A stretch of DNA of 19,762 nucleotides from Ruminococcaceae bacterium UBA1236 (GTDB taxonomy: Bacteria > Bacillota > Clostridia > Oscillospirales > Acutalibacteraceae). The translations under genes and the position numbers were made by a program. Below the pieces are notes generated by a model, which worked only from the letters and a program-made list of their open reading frames with translations, ran no database searches and was not told the origin of the DNA. Below are positions 1-7,966 of the stretch, one piece after another. Numbering within the stretch: position 1 is the stretch's first letter; every line of letters begins with the position of its first letter. The stretch lies in the NCBI GenBank assembly GCA_002309055.1, contig DBWO01000055.1, positions 26,400 to 46,161 of the forward strand. The letters are read 5' to 3'.

Positions 1-1233
1 TCAAAGTGGGTCATCTTCCCGCGCCTGTCATACATAAACCACGGCAAAATCGAGAAGAGAAACGTTGAAATTTCAAAGGACTTTTCCTCTTACCGTTTTA
101 ACACGGTTGAAGGCGCGAAAAACGAAAAGGCGGTTATCGCCTCGGGCGTAAGCTGCGCTTATGTAAAAGAGTGCCTCAAAGGCAGAGATGATGTTAAACT
201 CATCCGCATCGCGACAGCCTTCCCCTTCCCGGAGGATTTTGCCCTTGCCGCGCTTGACGGAGTGAAAGAGGTGCTTTGCGTAGAGGAGCTAAGCCCCTAC
301 ATTGAGGAGCAGATTCTTAAGCTCGCGGGCAGACATCATCTTGATATCAAGGTTCACGGCAAGCTTGACGGCAGTGTGCCCCATAACGGCGAAAACAGCG
401 CGGAGCTTTCCGCGAAGGTCATAAACGAATTCACGGGCAAAGTGGATGAAAGCGTCTGTGCGGATATGAGCGATGCGCCCGCCCTCCCCGTTCGCCCGCC
501 GGTGCTTTGCGCGGGCTGCCCTCACAGAGCCTCATTTTACGCCGTAAAACAGGCTATGAAGGGTAAAAAGGCATTTTTCTGCGGCGATATCGGCTGTTAC
601 ACTCTCGGCAACGCCATGCCACTTGATATGGTGGACACCTGCCTTTGCATGGGCGCGGGTATAACTATGGCGCAAGGTCTTTATCACACGCACGATGATG
701 CCGTCTGCTTCTCCTTTACGGGCGACTCCACCTTCTTTGCCTCAGGTATGACGGGCGTTGTCAACGCCGTATATAATGAGGCGGATATTATCATTTGCGT
801 ACTTGACAATTCAACAACCGCGATGACAGGCCATCAGCCGCACCCGGGCACGGGCCGCAATATGATGGGCAATGTTGTTGACAAGGTTGACATAGCTAAA
901 GTGCTTGAGGGTATGGGAGTCAAAAAGATTGTCACGGTAAATCCGCTTGACCTTGACGCGTCGGTAAAAGCGGTCAATGAATGCGCCGCAGAAAAAGGCG
1001 TAAAGGCAATCATATTCAAATCCCCCTGCATAGCAATCACAAAGCCGGCCGGCAAATGCGCCGTTGACAGCGGAAAATGCATAAACTGCAAGAAATGCAT
1101 CCGCGAAATCGGCTGCCCCGCGCTTATAACGGCAGACGGCAAGGTCGCGATTGACAGAAACCTCTGCACGGGCTGCGGCCTGTGCGCGCAGATTTGCCCC
1201 GCGGGCGCAATCGGAGGTGAAGAGCGTGAATAA
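1..1233 (+). CDS. iorA: Indolepyruvate:ferredoxin oxidoreductase, alpha subunit (5'-truncated by window edge)
   Basis: The reading frame is open from base 1, so the N-terminus lies outside the window; about 410 C-terminal residues of a protein usually near 580-600 are present. The large subunit of this oxygen-sensitive cytoplasmic enzyme binds thiamine diphosphate and links aromatic 2-oxoacids (indolepyruvate, phenylpyruvate, hydroxyphenylpyruvate) to aryl-acetyl-CoA with ferredoxin as electron partner. Visible marks are the CAGCPHRA segment, the GDIGCYTLG stretch, the ThDP-binding region beginning FTGDSTFFASG and ending near LDNSTTAMTG, and a C-terminal pair of 4Fe-4S motifs (CINCKKC, then CTGCGLCAQICP). 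The last 8 bases overlap iorB, the usual translationally coupled arrangement for the two subunits. The family call is secure; the exact aromatic substrate cannot be read from sequence. Confidence 0.95.
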   Translation, partial: SKWVIFPRLSYINHGKIEKRNVEISKDFSSYRFNTVEGAKNEKAVIASGVSCAYVKECLKGRDDVKLIRIATAFPFPEDFALAALDGVKEVLCVEELSPYIEEQILKLAGRHHLDIKVHGKLDGSVPHNGENSAELSAKVINEFTGKVDESVCADMSDAPALPVRPPVLCAGCPHRASFYAVKQAMKGKKAFFCGDIGCYTLGNAMPLDMVDTCLCMGAGITMAQGLYHTHDDAVCFSFTGDSTFFASGMTGVVNAVYNEADIIICVLDNSTTAMTGHQPHPGTGRNMMGNVVDKVDIAKVLEGMGVKKIVTVNPLDLDASVKAVNECAAEKGVKAIIFKSPCIAITKPAGKCAVDSGKCINCKKCIREIGCPALITADGKVAIDRNLCTGCGLCAQICPAGAIGGEERE

Positions 1234-1822
1234 AGACATTATGATTTGCGGCGTAGGCGGCCAGGGTACCGTGCTCGCTTCAAAGATTATCGCCGCCTCC
1301 GCTATGGAGGAAGGAAACAGCGTTCACTCCGCCGAAACAATCGGTATGGCGCAGCGCGGCGGCTCCGTGACAAGCCACGTGAGAATCGGCGACGAGGCAT
1401 ATTCGCCCCTCATTCCCCGCGGCTGCGCGGATATCCTGCTGGCGTTTGAGCCCGCCGAGGCAGTCAGAAATCTGCCCTATCTCAAAAAAGGCGGCATAGC
1501 GATAGTAAACACCGCCCCCACAAAACCCGTCACCGAGTCACTCAGGAGCACGGGATATGACGGCACTCAGATGACGGAATACCTCAGAAAGAAATGCGAG
1601 TGCATATTCATTAACTCGGACGAGGTCTGCACGCCTTTCGGCTCATCGAAATTTTTCAATGTGATTATGCTCGGCGTTGCATCGGGCTCCGGAAAGCTCG
1701 GGATAAGCAAAGAGACCGTACTCTCACAGATTGAAAAGCGAGTGCCGGCGAAATTCGCCGAGGCAAACAAAGCCGCCTTCCTCGCGGGATATGAAAAAGG
1801 AAAAGGCAGTAAGGAGATATAA
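1226..1822 (+). CDS. iorB: Indolepyruvate:ferredoxin oxidoreductase, beta subunit
   Basis: A 198-residue protein, the normal length for IorB, carrying the pyruvate ferredoxin/flavodoxin oxidoreductase gamma-type domain. It begins VNKDIMICGVGGQGT and contains the conserved GMAQRGGSVTSHVRIG segment. It pairs with IorA to make the 2-oxoacid oxidoreductase. I chose the GTG at 1226 because GGAGGTGA at 1213-1220 sits 5 bases before it and because the conserved domain starts right there; the in-frame ORF upstream only repeats iorA sequence in another frame. The start overlaps the iorA stop by 8 bases, implying coupling. The gene is followed after 3 bases by the aryl-CoA ligase, so all are probably one transcript. 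Confidence 0.94.
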   Translation: MNKDIMICGVGGQGTVLASKIIAASAMEEGNSVHSAETIGMAQRGGSVTSHVRIGDEAYSPLIPRGCADILLAFEPAEAVRNLPYLKKGGIAIVNTAPTKPVTESLRSTGYDGTQMTEYLRKKCECIFINSDEVCTPFGSSKFFNVIMLGVASGSGKLGISKETVLSQIEKRVPAKFAEANKAAFLAGYEKGKGSKEI

Positions 1823-1825
1823 AAA

Positions 1826-3067
1826 ATGAGAATTAACGAAAAACAGATTGAACTTGTTGACAGACAGATAAAGCGCATACTCGAAAGCGGAAACTATTAC
1901 AGCGAGGTTTATAAAAAGGCAGGCATTACGGGCGTTACCTGCGCGGAAGACTTTGAAAAAATCCCCTTCACCGACAAGGCAGACCTTCGCAACGCCTACC
2001 CTCTCGGCATTCAGGCTGTGCCTGACGAAAAAGTGGTGCGCATTCACTCCTCCTCGGGCACAACGGGCAAACCCGTTATCATCCCCTACACCGCGAAAGA
2101 TGTTGACGACTGGGCAACGATGTTCGCGAGGTGCTACGAAATCGCAGGCATCACAAACAAAGACAGAATTCAGATTACTCCGGGCTACGGCCTGTGGACA
2201 GCGGGCATCGGCTTCCAGGCGGGCTGTGAAAAACTCGGCGCAATGGCAATACCGATGGGCCCCGGCAACACCGAAAAACAGCTTCAGATGATGATGGACC
2301 TCGGCTCAACCGTTATCTGCGCCACATCTTCTTACGCCCTGCTGCTCGCGGAGGAAATCAACAAACGCGGCATAAAGGACAAAATAAAGCTCACGAAGGG
2401 TGTTATCGGCTCCGAAAGATGGAGCGACGCAAAGAGAAACTATATTGCGCGCGAGCTTGGCATTGAGCTTTATGACATCTACGGCCTTACGGAAATATAC
2501 GGCCCCGGCATCGGCATAAACTGCCCCGGTGAAACGGGCATGCACATATTTGACGATTATCTCTATACGGAGATTATCGACCCGAAGACCGGCGAGGTGC
2601 TTCCCGACGGCGAAGAGGGCGAAATAGTTATAACAACTCTCGTCAAAGAGGGCGCTCCGCTCATCAGATTCCGCACACACGACCTTTCGAAAATCATTCC
2701 GGGAGAGTGTCACTGCGGAAGAAAATACCCCCGCCTTGACACAATCAAGGGCAGGAGCGACGATATGTTCAAGGTGCACGGCGTCAATATGTTCCCGAGC
2801 CAGGTTGAGGAGATACTCGGCATTGTTGACGGCGTATCGAGCGAATATAAGATTGACATAGCGCACGACGAGACCAAAAACAGGGATATCATTATGGTTA
2901 CAGCCGAGGCGGACGGCAGAGTTGACTTTGAAAAGACAGCGGAGACAATCAAGGGGCTGTTTAAATCAAGGCTCAATGTAACGCCGAATGTTGCGATTGT
3001 TTCGCTCAACACTCTCCCCCGCTCCGAAAAGAAAACACAGCGCGTTTTTGACCACAGAGGCGACTGA
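1826..3067 (+). CDS. paaK: Phenylacetate-CoA ligase family (PaaK-like, AMP-forming)
   Basis: A 413-residue adenylate-forming enzyme that joins an aryl-acetic acid to CoA, using ATP and releasing AMP and pyrophosphate. The ATP-binding loop SSSGTTGKP is at residues 75-83, the YGLTEIYGPG motif at about 219-228, and the C-terminal lid begins after the hinge near residue 310 (KGRSDDMFKVHG). Length and motifs fit the PaaK family rather than acetyl-CoA synthetases. AAGGAGA at 1811-1817 is the ribosome site for the ATG at 1826. It lies 3 bases after iorB and 21 bases before pyrophosphatase. With IorAB it would connect aryl-acetates, aryl-acetyl-CoA and aryl-pyruvates; direction of flux is inference. 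Substrate could be phenylacetate, indoleacetate or 4-hydroxyphenylacetate. Confidence 0.9.
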   Translation: MRINEKQIELVDRQIKRILESGNYYSEVYKKAGITGVTCAEDFEKIPFTDKADLRNAYPLGIQAVPDEKVVRIHSSSGTTGKPVIIPYTAKDVDDWATMFARCYEIAGITNKDRIQITPGYGLWTAGIGFQAGCEKLGAMAIPMGPGNTEKQLQMMMDLGSTVICATSSYALLLAEEINKRGIKDKIKLTKGVIGSERWSDAKRNYIARELGIELYDIYGLTEIYGPGIGINCPGETGMHIFDDYLYTEIIDPKTGEVLPDGEEGEIVITTLVKEGAPLIRFRTHDLSKIIPGECHCGRKYPRLDTIKGRSDDMFKVHGVNMFPSQVEEILGIVDGVSSEYKIDIAHDETKNRDIIMVTAEADGRVDFEKTAETIKGLFKSRLNVTPNVAIVSLNTLPRSEKKTQRVFDHRGD

Positions 3068-3088
3068 TTAACCGAAAGGAGAAATAAT

Positions 3089-3622
3089 ATGAATATATGG
3101 CATGACATATCCCCAAAAAGGATAAAGAAGGACAGATTCTACGCAGTTATCGAGATATCAAAAGGCGGAAAGAACAAATATGAGCTCGACAAGGAAACAG
3201 GTATGCTCAAGCTTGACAGAGTTCTTTTCACCTCAACACACTACCCCGCGAATTACGGCTTCATCCCCCGCACCTATGCCGCCGACGGAGACCCGCTTGA
3301 CGTGCTTGTGCTCTGCAGCGAAATCATCCGCCCGATGACAATAGTTGAATGCGTTCCCATCGGCGTGCTTATAATGGAAGACGGCGGTGCAAAAGACGAA
3401 AAGATAATCGCCGTGCCCGTAAACGACCCGAATTACAGCTTTTATCATGATATCGACAAACTGCCCCCGCACAGATTTGAGGAAATCAAGCACTTCTTTG
3501 AGGTTTATAAGTCACTTGAACACAAGACCGACACAACGGTGACCGAAGTGCTGCCCCGCGTTGAGGCAGAGGAAATCGTGCAGAAATGTATTGATTCCTA
3601 CATCAAAAATTTCCAGATGTAA
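3089..3622 (+). CDS. ppa: Soluble inorganic pyrophosphatase (family I)
   Basis: A 177-residue cytoplasmic enzyme that splits pyrophosphate to two phosphates using Mg2+. The family I signature is clear at residues 66-73 (DGDPLDVL), whose three aspartates bind metal; the segments KYELDKETG and HYPANYGFIP are also typical. Length matches the bacterial family. The start at 3089 follows GAAAGGAG about 8 bases upstream. It sits directly after the AMP-forming aryl-CoA ligase, which releases pyrophosphate, so co-transcription would drain that product and push the ligase forward. It is the last gene before a strong terminator. Confidence 0.95.
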   Translation: MNIWHDISPKRIKKDRFYAVIEISKGGKNKYELDKETGMLKLDRVLFTSTHYPANYGFIPRTYAADGDPLDVLVLCSEIIRPMTIVECVPIGVLIMEDGGAKDEKIIAVPVNDPNYSFYHDIDKLPPHRFEEIKHFFEVYKSLEHKTDTTVTEVLPRVEAEEIVQKCIDSYIKNFQM

Positions 3623-3652
3623 TCAGCTGCTTTCGCAGTTATGCGGAAAGAA

Positions 3653-3683
3653 AAAAGCTCACGGTATTATTCCGTGAGCTTTT
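3653..3683. terminator. Bidirectional Rho-independent terminator
   Basis: A perfect 12-bp stem (AAAAGCTCACGG at 3653-3664 with CCGTGAGCTTTT at 3672-3683) and a 7-base AT loop, with an A-run on the left and a T-run on the right. It lies between the convergent ends of ppa and the FemAB gene, so it can stop both. Confidence 0.9.
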
Positions 3684-3696
3684 CATTATCAATTTT

Positions 3697-4746
3697 TTAT
3701 TTCTTGATTTTCGCTCTGATTTTTCTCAGGGATTTGCGCGCGGCGGTTGCCTTTTCAACAAAAAGATATCCGGCCTTGTTCATTATCATATCCGCCTCGC
3801 CCATAAACTCGGTGTATTCGGGGCAAAAGCCTTGCTTGAATTTATATATACCGTGGAGCGGATTGTTTTCATCGGGATAGCCGCCCCTGAAATCATAGTA
3901 TTTGCACCCTTCCTCAATTGCCCATTTAATCATGGACCACTGCACAAGGTAGGTGGGCATCAAATTTCTGTGCGAATTGGATGAGGCGCCGTAAACATAC
4001 CAGATTTTGTCGCCCACGTGCACGTCGAGCGCGCCCGCGAGAAGCTCATCCTCATAGTACGCGAAGTATATTCTCGCGTCATCGCCGAAGGCGTCCATTA
4101 TTCTCTCAAAATAGGATGTGTCGCGCGTTGCGAAATTATCTCTCTGCCCGGTTATGAGCATAAGGTCGTGAAAATCTTTGCACGCCTCCTTGCCCTTTAT
4201 TTCTATTCTTATGCCTTTGCGCTCGGCAAGGCGGGTGTTGTAACGGGTCTTTGAGTGAAAGCCCGCCATAACCTCCTCCTCGGTTTTGCCGCCGACATCA
4301 AGGCGGAAAATGTATCTCGCCTGAATGGTGTCAAAATGCTCGCCCTGCTCTTTGAAGGTAAAGCCGACGGACTTGAGAAGGTCAATGTACTCAGTGTTTG
4401 TAATCGGAGTGTCGGTGTCTATCTTGAAGGTATAGGCGCCGTTCTTTTTGCCGTAATCCGCCGCCGCGAGAAGAAGCTCCTTTACCGTTTCCTCATCGGA
4501 AAGGTCGCACACGGGGCCTCTCGGGGCGTACATCATCTTAAACGGAGTCATCGGTATCTTGCGAAGGAGCACGGAGCAGACGCCCTTTATATTGCCGCTC
4601 TCATCTCTTGAGATAAAGCCGGTCCACTCCCATTCTTTTTTGACCCTGCCCCAGGCGGAGGTCTGCATCATATGACCCTTCGGATGGGAATAAACGAATT
4701 TATCAAATTCGGCGGCTTCGTTAATCTTAATAATCTCCATTTTCAT
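3697..4746 (-). CDS. FemAB/FemX-family peptidoglycan interpeptide ligase
   Basis: A 349-residue protein of the FemABX family: tandem GNAT-like folds that transfer an aminoacyl group from aminoacyl-tRNA to the peptidoglycan stem peptide on lipid II at the inner face of the membrane. Visible family features are the N-terminal MMQTSAWGRVKKEWEW segment, YAPRGPV, the FHSKTRYNTRLAERKGI stretch and YYDFRGGYPDENNPLHGIYKFKQGF near the C-terminus. The basic tail (about the last 20 residues) is typical. Length is shorter than staphylococcal FemA because no coiled-coil insertion is seen. AAAGGAG at 4751-4757 lies 4 bases before the ATG at 4746; an ATG two codons in (4740) would be spaced 10 bases and is an alternative. 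It overlaps the cca 3' end by 20 bases, so the two are probably coupled. Amino acid donor unknown. Confidence 0.88.
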   Translation of the reverse strand: MKMEIIKINEAAEFDKFVYSHPKGHMMQTSAWGRVKKEWEWTGFISRDESGNIKGVCSVLLRKIPMTPFKMMYAPRGPVCDLSDEETVKELLLAAADYGKKNGAYTFKIDTDTPITNTEYIDLLKSVGFTFKEQGEHFDTIQARYIFRLDVGGKTEEEVMAGFHSKTRYNTRLAERKGIRIEIKGKEACKDFHDLMLITGQRDNFATRDTSYFERIMDAFGDDARIYFAYYEDELLAGALDVHVGDKIWYVYGASSNSHRNLMPTYLVQWSMIKWAIEEGCKYYDFRGGYPDENNPLHGIYKFKQGFCPEYTEFMGEADMIMNKAGYLFVEKATAARKSLRKIRAKIKK

Positions 4747-6079
4747 ACAGCTCCTTTGCCCTGTTTATGAGGGCTTCTTTTTCGTTTGGCAGTGTGCCCG
4801 AAATAACCTCGTCAAACAGCGCGAGGTGGATTTTACCGATTGCGGGGCCCTGCGGAAGACCCGCGGCGATAAGCTCGCCGCCCTTTGCCGCAAGGTCGCT
4901 TATCTTAAAGCAGTTTTCACGCGAGAGTATCTCTTCAAACCGTCGCATACCCTCTTCGTTTGCCCTGAGGCCCTCCTCGAGGAAGGCGGGGTTCTGCGCC
5001 CTGATATCCGCTTCTCTGATTGCGAAGAGCGCTCTGATTGTTTCCTCGCCGAGAATGCCGATATATTTGCGGAAGGTTTTATCCGATATCTTTTCGGGCA
5101 GAAAGTCGTGATATTCAATGAGGTTCACGATTTTGCGCTTGAGCCTGCCCGAGGTCTTGAGGCGGTTCATTATATCCGCCGTTATCGCGGCTCCCGCTTT
5201 GCCGTGAGAATAAAAATGGTCAACGCCGTTTTCATCGGTCGATTTGCAGGAAGGTTTGCCTATATCGTGAAGAAGCGCGGCAAGGCGTATCTCCGCGTCC
5301 GCGGGCGAAGCCTCAACGGCGCGGCAGGAATGAAGCCACACATCGTAAATGTGCCTCTCGTGATTCTGCGCGCATCCCTTTTCGCTTTTAAGCTCAGGGA
5401 TGATTTCAAAAATGACATCCGAGTATTCGTCAAGGAAATCCATACCGCAATACGGGATCATCCTGAGAAGCTCGGCCATTATTCTTTCGCTGCTAATATT
5501 TGAAAGAAGATGCACACAGCGGTGTATGCTCTGCGCCGTGCCGGCATCGATATCAAAACCGAGCGTTCGCGAAAACCGGAGCGCTCTGAGAATTCTTAAA
5601 CCGTCCTCGTGAAATCTTATGTCCGGCTCGCCTACGCAGCGGATTACTCCGTTCTTTATATCTTCAACGCCGCCGAACGGGTCCTTAAAGCCTTTTTCGG
5701 GCGAATAAGCGACCGCGTTGCAGGTGAAATCGCGGCGCGAGAGATCGAGGGTGATATCGTCCGTAAACTCTACATAGTCGGGGTGACGGTTGTCGCTGTA
5801 ACCGCCGTCTATGCGGAAGGTGGTAATCTCGATGTGGCAGGAGTCTATAATAACCGTCACGGTGCCGTGCTTTATGCCCGTTTCAATTACCTTAAAGCCC
5901 TCAAACGCCGCCTCGGTCTCCTGCGGCATAGCGGAGGTCGTGACATCCCAGTCATTTACAGGCCTTCCCATCACGGCGTCACGCACTGCTCCCCCGACCA
6001 CATAGGCTTCATAGCCCGCGGCCGAAAGAATTGAAAGCGCCTTATTGACTTGTGACGGAATTTCAATTATCATAGGCAT
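4727..6079 (-). CDS. cca: CCA-adding tRNA nucleotidyltransferase
   Basis: A 450-residue enzyme of the class II nucleotidyltransferase/poly(A) polymerase-like family that builds or repairs the tRNA 3' CCA end. The head domain shows GGAVRD at residues 29-34 and the metal-binding DWD at 43-45; then RRDFTCNA, the RFHEDGLRILRALRF segment, and an HD domain (LAALLHDIGKPS, with SHGKAGA and later EYHD). The frame stays open 23 codons further upstream to a TTG, but the family's N-terminus fits ATG 6079 or ATG 6073. No clear Shine-Dalgarno precedes either. The neighbouring tRNA-Leu gene encodes its own CCA, so this enzyme may serve other tRNAs or repair. Exact specificity (CCA versus A-adding) is not decidable here. 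Confidence 0.9.
   Translation of the reverse strand: MPMIIEIPSQVNKALSILSAAGYEAYVVGGAVRDAVMGRPVNDWDVTTSAMPQETEAAFEGFKVIETGIKHGTVTVIIDSCHIEITTFRIDGGYSDNRHPDYVEFTDDITLDLSRRDFTCNAVAYSPEKGFKDPFGGVEDIKNGVIRCVGEPDIRFHEDGLRILRALRFSRTLGFDIDAGTAQSIHRCVHLLSNISSERIMAELLRMIPYCGMDFLDEYSDVIFEIIPELKSEKGCAQNHERHIYDVWLHSCRAVEASPADAEIRLAALLHDIGKPSCKSTDENGVDHFYSHGKAGAAITADIMNRLKTSGRLKRKIVNLIEYHDFLPEKISDKTFRKYIGILGEETIRALFAIREADIRAQNPAFLEEGLRANEEGMRRFEEILSRENCFKISDLAAKGGELIAAGLPQGPAIGKIHLALFDEVISGTLPNEKEALINRAKELYENGDY
6045..6073 (+). promoter_or_regulatory. Sigma-A promoter for the ArsC/Spx-like gene, inside cca
   Basis: TTGACT at 6045-6050, a 17-base spacer, and TATCAT at 6068-6073. The -10 box overlaps the cca start codon on the other strand. 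The predicted transcript would begin near 6080, just before the ribosome site AAGGAAGTG. Confidence 0.55.
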
Positions 6080-6094
6080 AAGGAAGTGAATAAA

Positions 6095-6439
6095 ATGAAC
6101 ATACAGATTTTCGGCACAAACAAGTGCTTTGACACCAAGAAGGCGCAAAGGTATTTCAAAGAGAGAAACATAAAGTTTCAGTTTATTGACCTTACTCAGA
6201 AATCGATGAGCAAGGGCGAAATAGCGAGCGTGAGAGCCGCTCTCGGCTGCAAGCTCGAGGACCTCATAAACGAGAAATCAAAAATGTATGAAAAAAGCTA
6301 CATCAAATATCTCGCCGGTGAGGACGCAAAAATCGAAAAGCTGCTTGAATACGGCGAGCTTTTCAAAACCCCGATTGTGAGAAACGGAAAACAGGCAACA
6401 ATCGGTTACTGCCCCGATATCTGGAAAACCTGGGAATAA
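6095..6439 (+). CDS. ArsC/Spx-family thioredoxin-fold protein
   Basis: A 114-residue protein of the arsenate reductase-related family (COG1393 type). The N-terminus reads MNIQIFGTNKCFDTKKA with a single cysteine at residue 11 in the position of the family's active cysteine; it is not a CxxC pair as in Spx or glutaredoxin. The later FKTPIVRNGKQATIGY segment carries the cis-proline (TP) typical of thioredoxin folds. Role is probably thiol redox chemistry or regulation; true arsenate reductase function is not supported by any arsenic-resistance neighbour. I start at ATG 6095 with AAGGAAGTG at 6080-6088; an in-frame GTG at 6086 would fall inside that site. The stop abuts the stop of the convergent fucosidase with no base between. 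Confidence 0.8.
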   Translation: MNIQIFGTNKCFDTKKAQRYFKERNIKFQFIDLTQKSMSKGEIASVRAALGCKLEDLINEKSKMYEKSYIKYLAGEDAKIEKLLEYGELFKTPIVRNGKQATIGYCPDIWKTWE

Positions 6440-7861
6440 TCAATAGCACTCAAACTTTTCGATTGTGGCAAAGCACCTTGCCTCGTCGATAACGAGTTTA
6501 AAGTATCTTACCCTTATTTCCTTGAATCTGCATATATGCTTGTAACCTATCACGGTGCCTTTTTCAAGCTTTTTCCATTTGCCGCCGAGCATTGCGAAGA
6601 GAGTGAATTTCTCTATCTGCTGCCCGGTGGCTATGTGTTCTCCGAGCACGATTTTGTCTATATCGTATTCGTCGCCGAGGTCGAGCACAAGCTCGCTGCC
6701 CCCGGGATTATCGCCGCTGTGCCAGTAAAACTCTGAGCCGTGCTCAAGAATATGCTGACCGGTGTGATTTTCGTCGAGGTGCCTGTTATCCGTCATCACG
6801 GAATCATCGGCGAGGTTTTCTTTAAAATCTATATCGAGCTGAGCGCCCATGCTGAGAAGAGCGTCAATATCCCTCTCATTGATTTTGCCCGAGGGCATCG
6901 GCGGCACATTGAGAATAAGATTTGCGTTTGCTCCGACTGAATTATAATAAATATCCATAAGCTTCGCAAGAGGCTTAACGGTGTAGTCATCTGCAGGATG
7001 ATAGAACCAGCCTTTTCTAAGGGAAACATCGACCTCCGCGGGATACCAGATAAGCTTATTGCAGTTTTTGATTATCTTTCTGCTTCCGAGGTCAAGCGCG
7101 GTGGGGTTAATGTTTCTCGGTGGCTTTGTAACATCGGTCTGACTCTGAGCGGCAACCGCGAGCGGTGAGCAGTGATAGTAAGGCACAACGCTCCATTCGC
7201 TTTTTCTGCCGACACCCGCCTCGTTTCCGCACCAGCGTACATCGGGGCCGGTTATGCTGATAACAGCGCCCGGCTGAAGCTCTCTGATAAGATTATAGTA
7301 ACCTTCCCAGTCATATTCCTGCTTTTTGCCGTTCGGGCCTTCTCCGCAGGCGCCGTCAAACCAGACGCAGAAAAGCTCGCCGTAATTTGTGAGAAGCTCC
7401 CTGAGCTGGTTTTTGAAAAACTCGTTGTATTTGCCGCCCGAGCCGTAGCTGTCCTCATGCTTATCCCAGGGGGAAATATAGACACCGAATTTTATGCCGA
7501 ATTCTTCACACGCCTTCGCGCATTCGGCAACAACATCGCCTTTACCGCCGCGCCATTTGCTTGACTTAACGCTGTGGTCGGTGTATTCCGTCTGCCACAG
7601 GCAGAAGCCGTCGTGATGCTTGGCGGTGAGCACAAGGGCCTTCATACCGCTGAGCTTGCAGAGCTTTGCCCACTGGCGGCAGTCAAGCTCCTCGGGGCAG
7701 AAAAGGTCGGGGTCCTCGTTTCCGCTGCCCCATTCGCTGTCCGTAAAAGTATTCATGCCGAAATGGATGAAGGCGTAAAACTCCGTTTCCTGCCATTTCA
7801 GCTGTCTTTCACTCGGCACGATGCCGGCGGCGTATTTAACAAAATCGGGCGTTGAGGACAA
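6440..7861 (-). CDS. Alpha-L-fucosidase, glycoside hydrolase family 29, cytoplasmic
   Basis: A 473-residue retaining glycosidase. The catalytic barrel contains FIHFGMNTF (31-39), the KHHDGF motif (81-86) and VWFDGACGEG, in which Asp169 should be the nucleophile. The last 100 residues or so look like a beta-sandwich (discoidin-like) domain. The WFDGA-GEG form resembles subfamily B enzymes acting on alpha-1,3/1,4-linked fucose of Lewis-type glycans, but that is inference. No signal peptide, so it acts on imported oligosaccharides. I place the start at TTG 7861, with GGAGTGA 5 bases upstream. The longer frame back to GTG 7903 cannot be used because the promoter -10 box lies downstream of that GTG. 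Single-gene unit. Confidence 0.88.
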   Translation of the reverse strand: MSSTPDFVKYAAGIVPSERQLKWQETEFYAFIHFGMNTFTDSEWGSGNEDPDLFCPEELDCRQWAKLCKLSGMKALVLTAKHHDGFCLWQTEYTDHSVKSSKWRGGKGDVVAECAKACEEFGIKFGVYISPWDKHEDSYGSGGKYNEFFKNQLRELLTNYGELFCVWFDGACGEGPNGKKQEYDWEGYYNLIRELQPGAVISITGPDVRWCGNEAGVGRKSEWSVVPYYHCSPLAVAAQSQTDVTKPPRNINPTALDLGSRKIIKNCNKLIWYPAEVDVSLRKGWFYHPADDYTVKPLAKLMDIYYNSVGANANLILNVPPMPSGKINERDIDALLSMGAQLDIDFKENLADDSVMTDNRHLDENHTGQHILEHGSEFYWHSGDNPGGSELVLDLGDEYDIDKIVLGEHIATGQQIEKFTLFAMLGGKWKKLEKGTVIGYKHICRFKEIRVRYFKLVIDEARCFATIEKFECY

Positions 7862-7893
7862 GTGAATCACTCCGTTTAACAAATATAAAAAAT

Positions 7894-7922
7894 ATTTTAC
7901 CACTTTTATAAAACTATTTCAA
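7894..7922 (-). promoter_or_regulatory. Sigma-A promoter for the GH29 fucosidase
   Basis: Read on the minus strand: TTGAAA (7922-7917), 17-base spacer, TAAAAT (7899-7894). The start of transcription is expected near 7887, about 25 bases before the TTG start codon at 7861. Confidence 0.8.
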
Positions 7923-7924
7923 TA

Positions 7925-7961
7925 TATAAAAAAGAGAGCCGTTTACGCAACAGCTCTCTTT
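7925..7961 (-). terminator. Rho-independent terminator of the small membrane-protein unit
   Basis: On the minus strand AAAGAGAGC (7961-7953) pairs with GCTCTCTTT (7939-7931); TGTT and AACG extend the stem inward around a 5-base loop. A T-rich run follows. It lies 5 bases after the stop of the 104-residue gene and just upstream of the fucosidase promoter. Confidence 0.85.
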
Positions 7962-7966
7962 CCGTT

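Noticed and set aside
1151..1225. Upstream extension of iorB
   Set aside because: This part overlaps the iorA ferredoxin domain in another frame, and a good ribosome site marks GTG 1226.
4826..5503. 225-residue open frame on the + strand
   Set aside because: It lies wholly antisense to cca, which has full family motifs; the translation shows no family feature.
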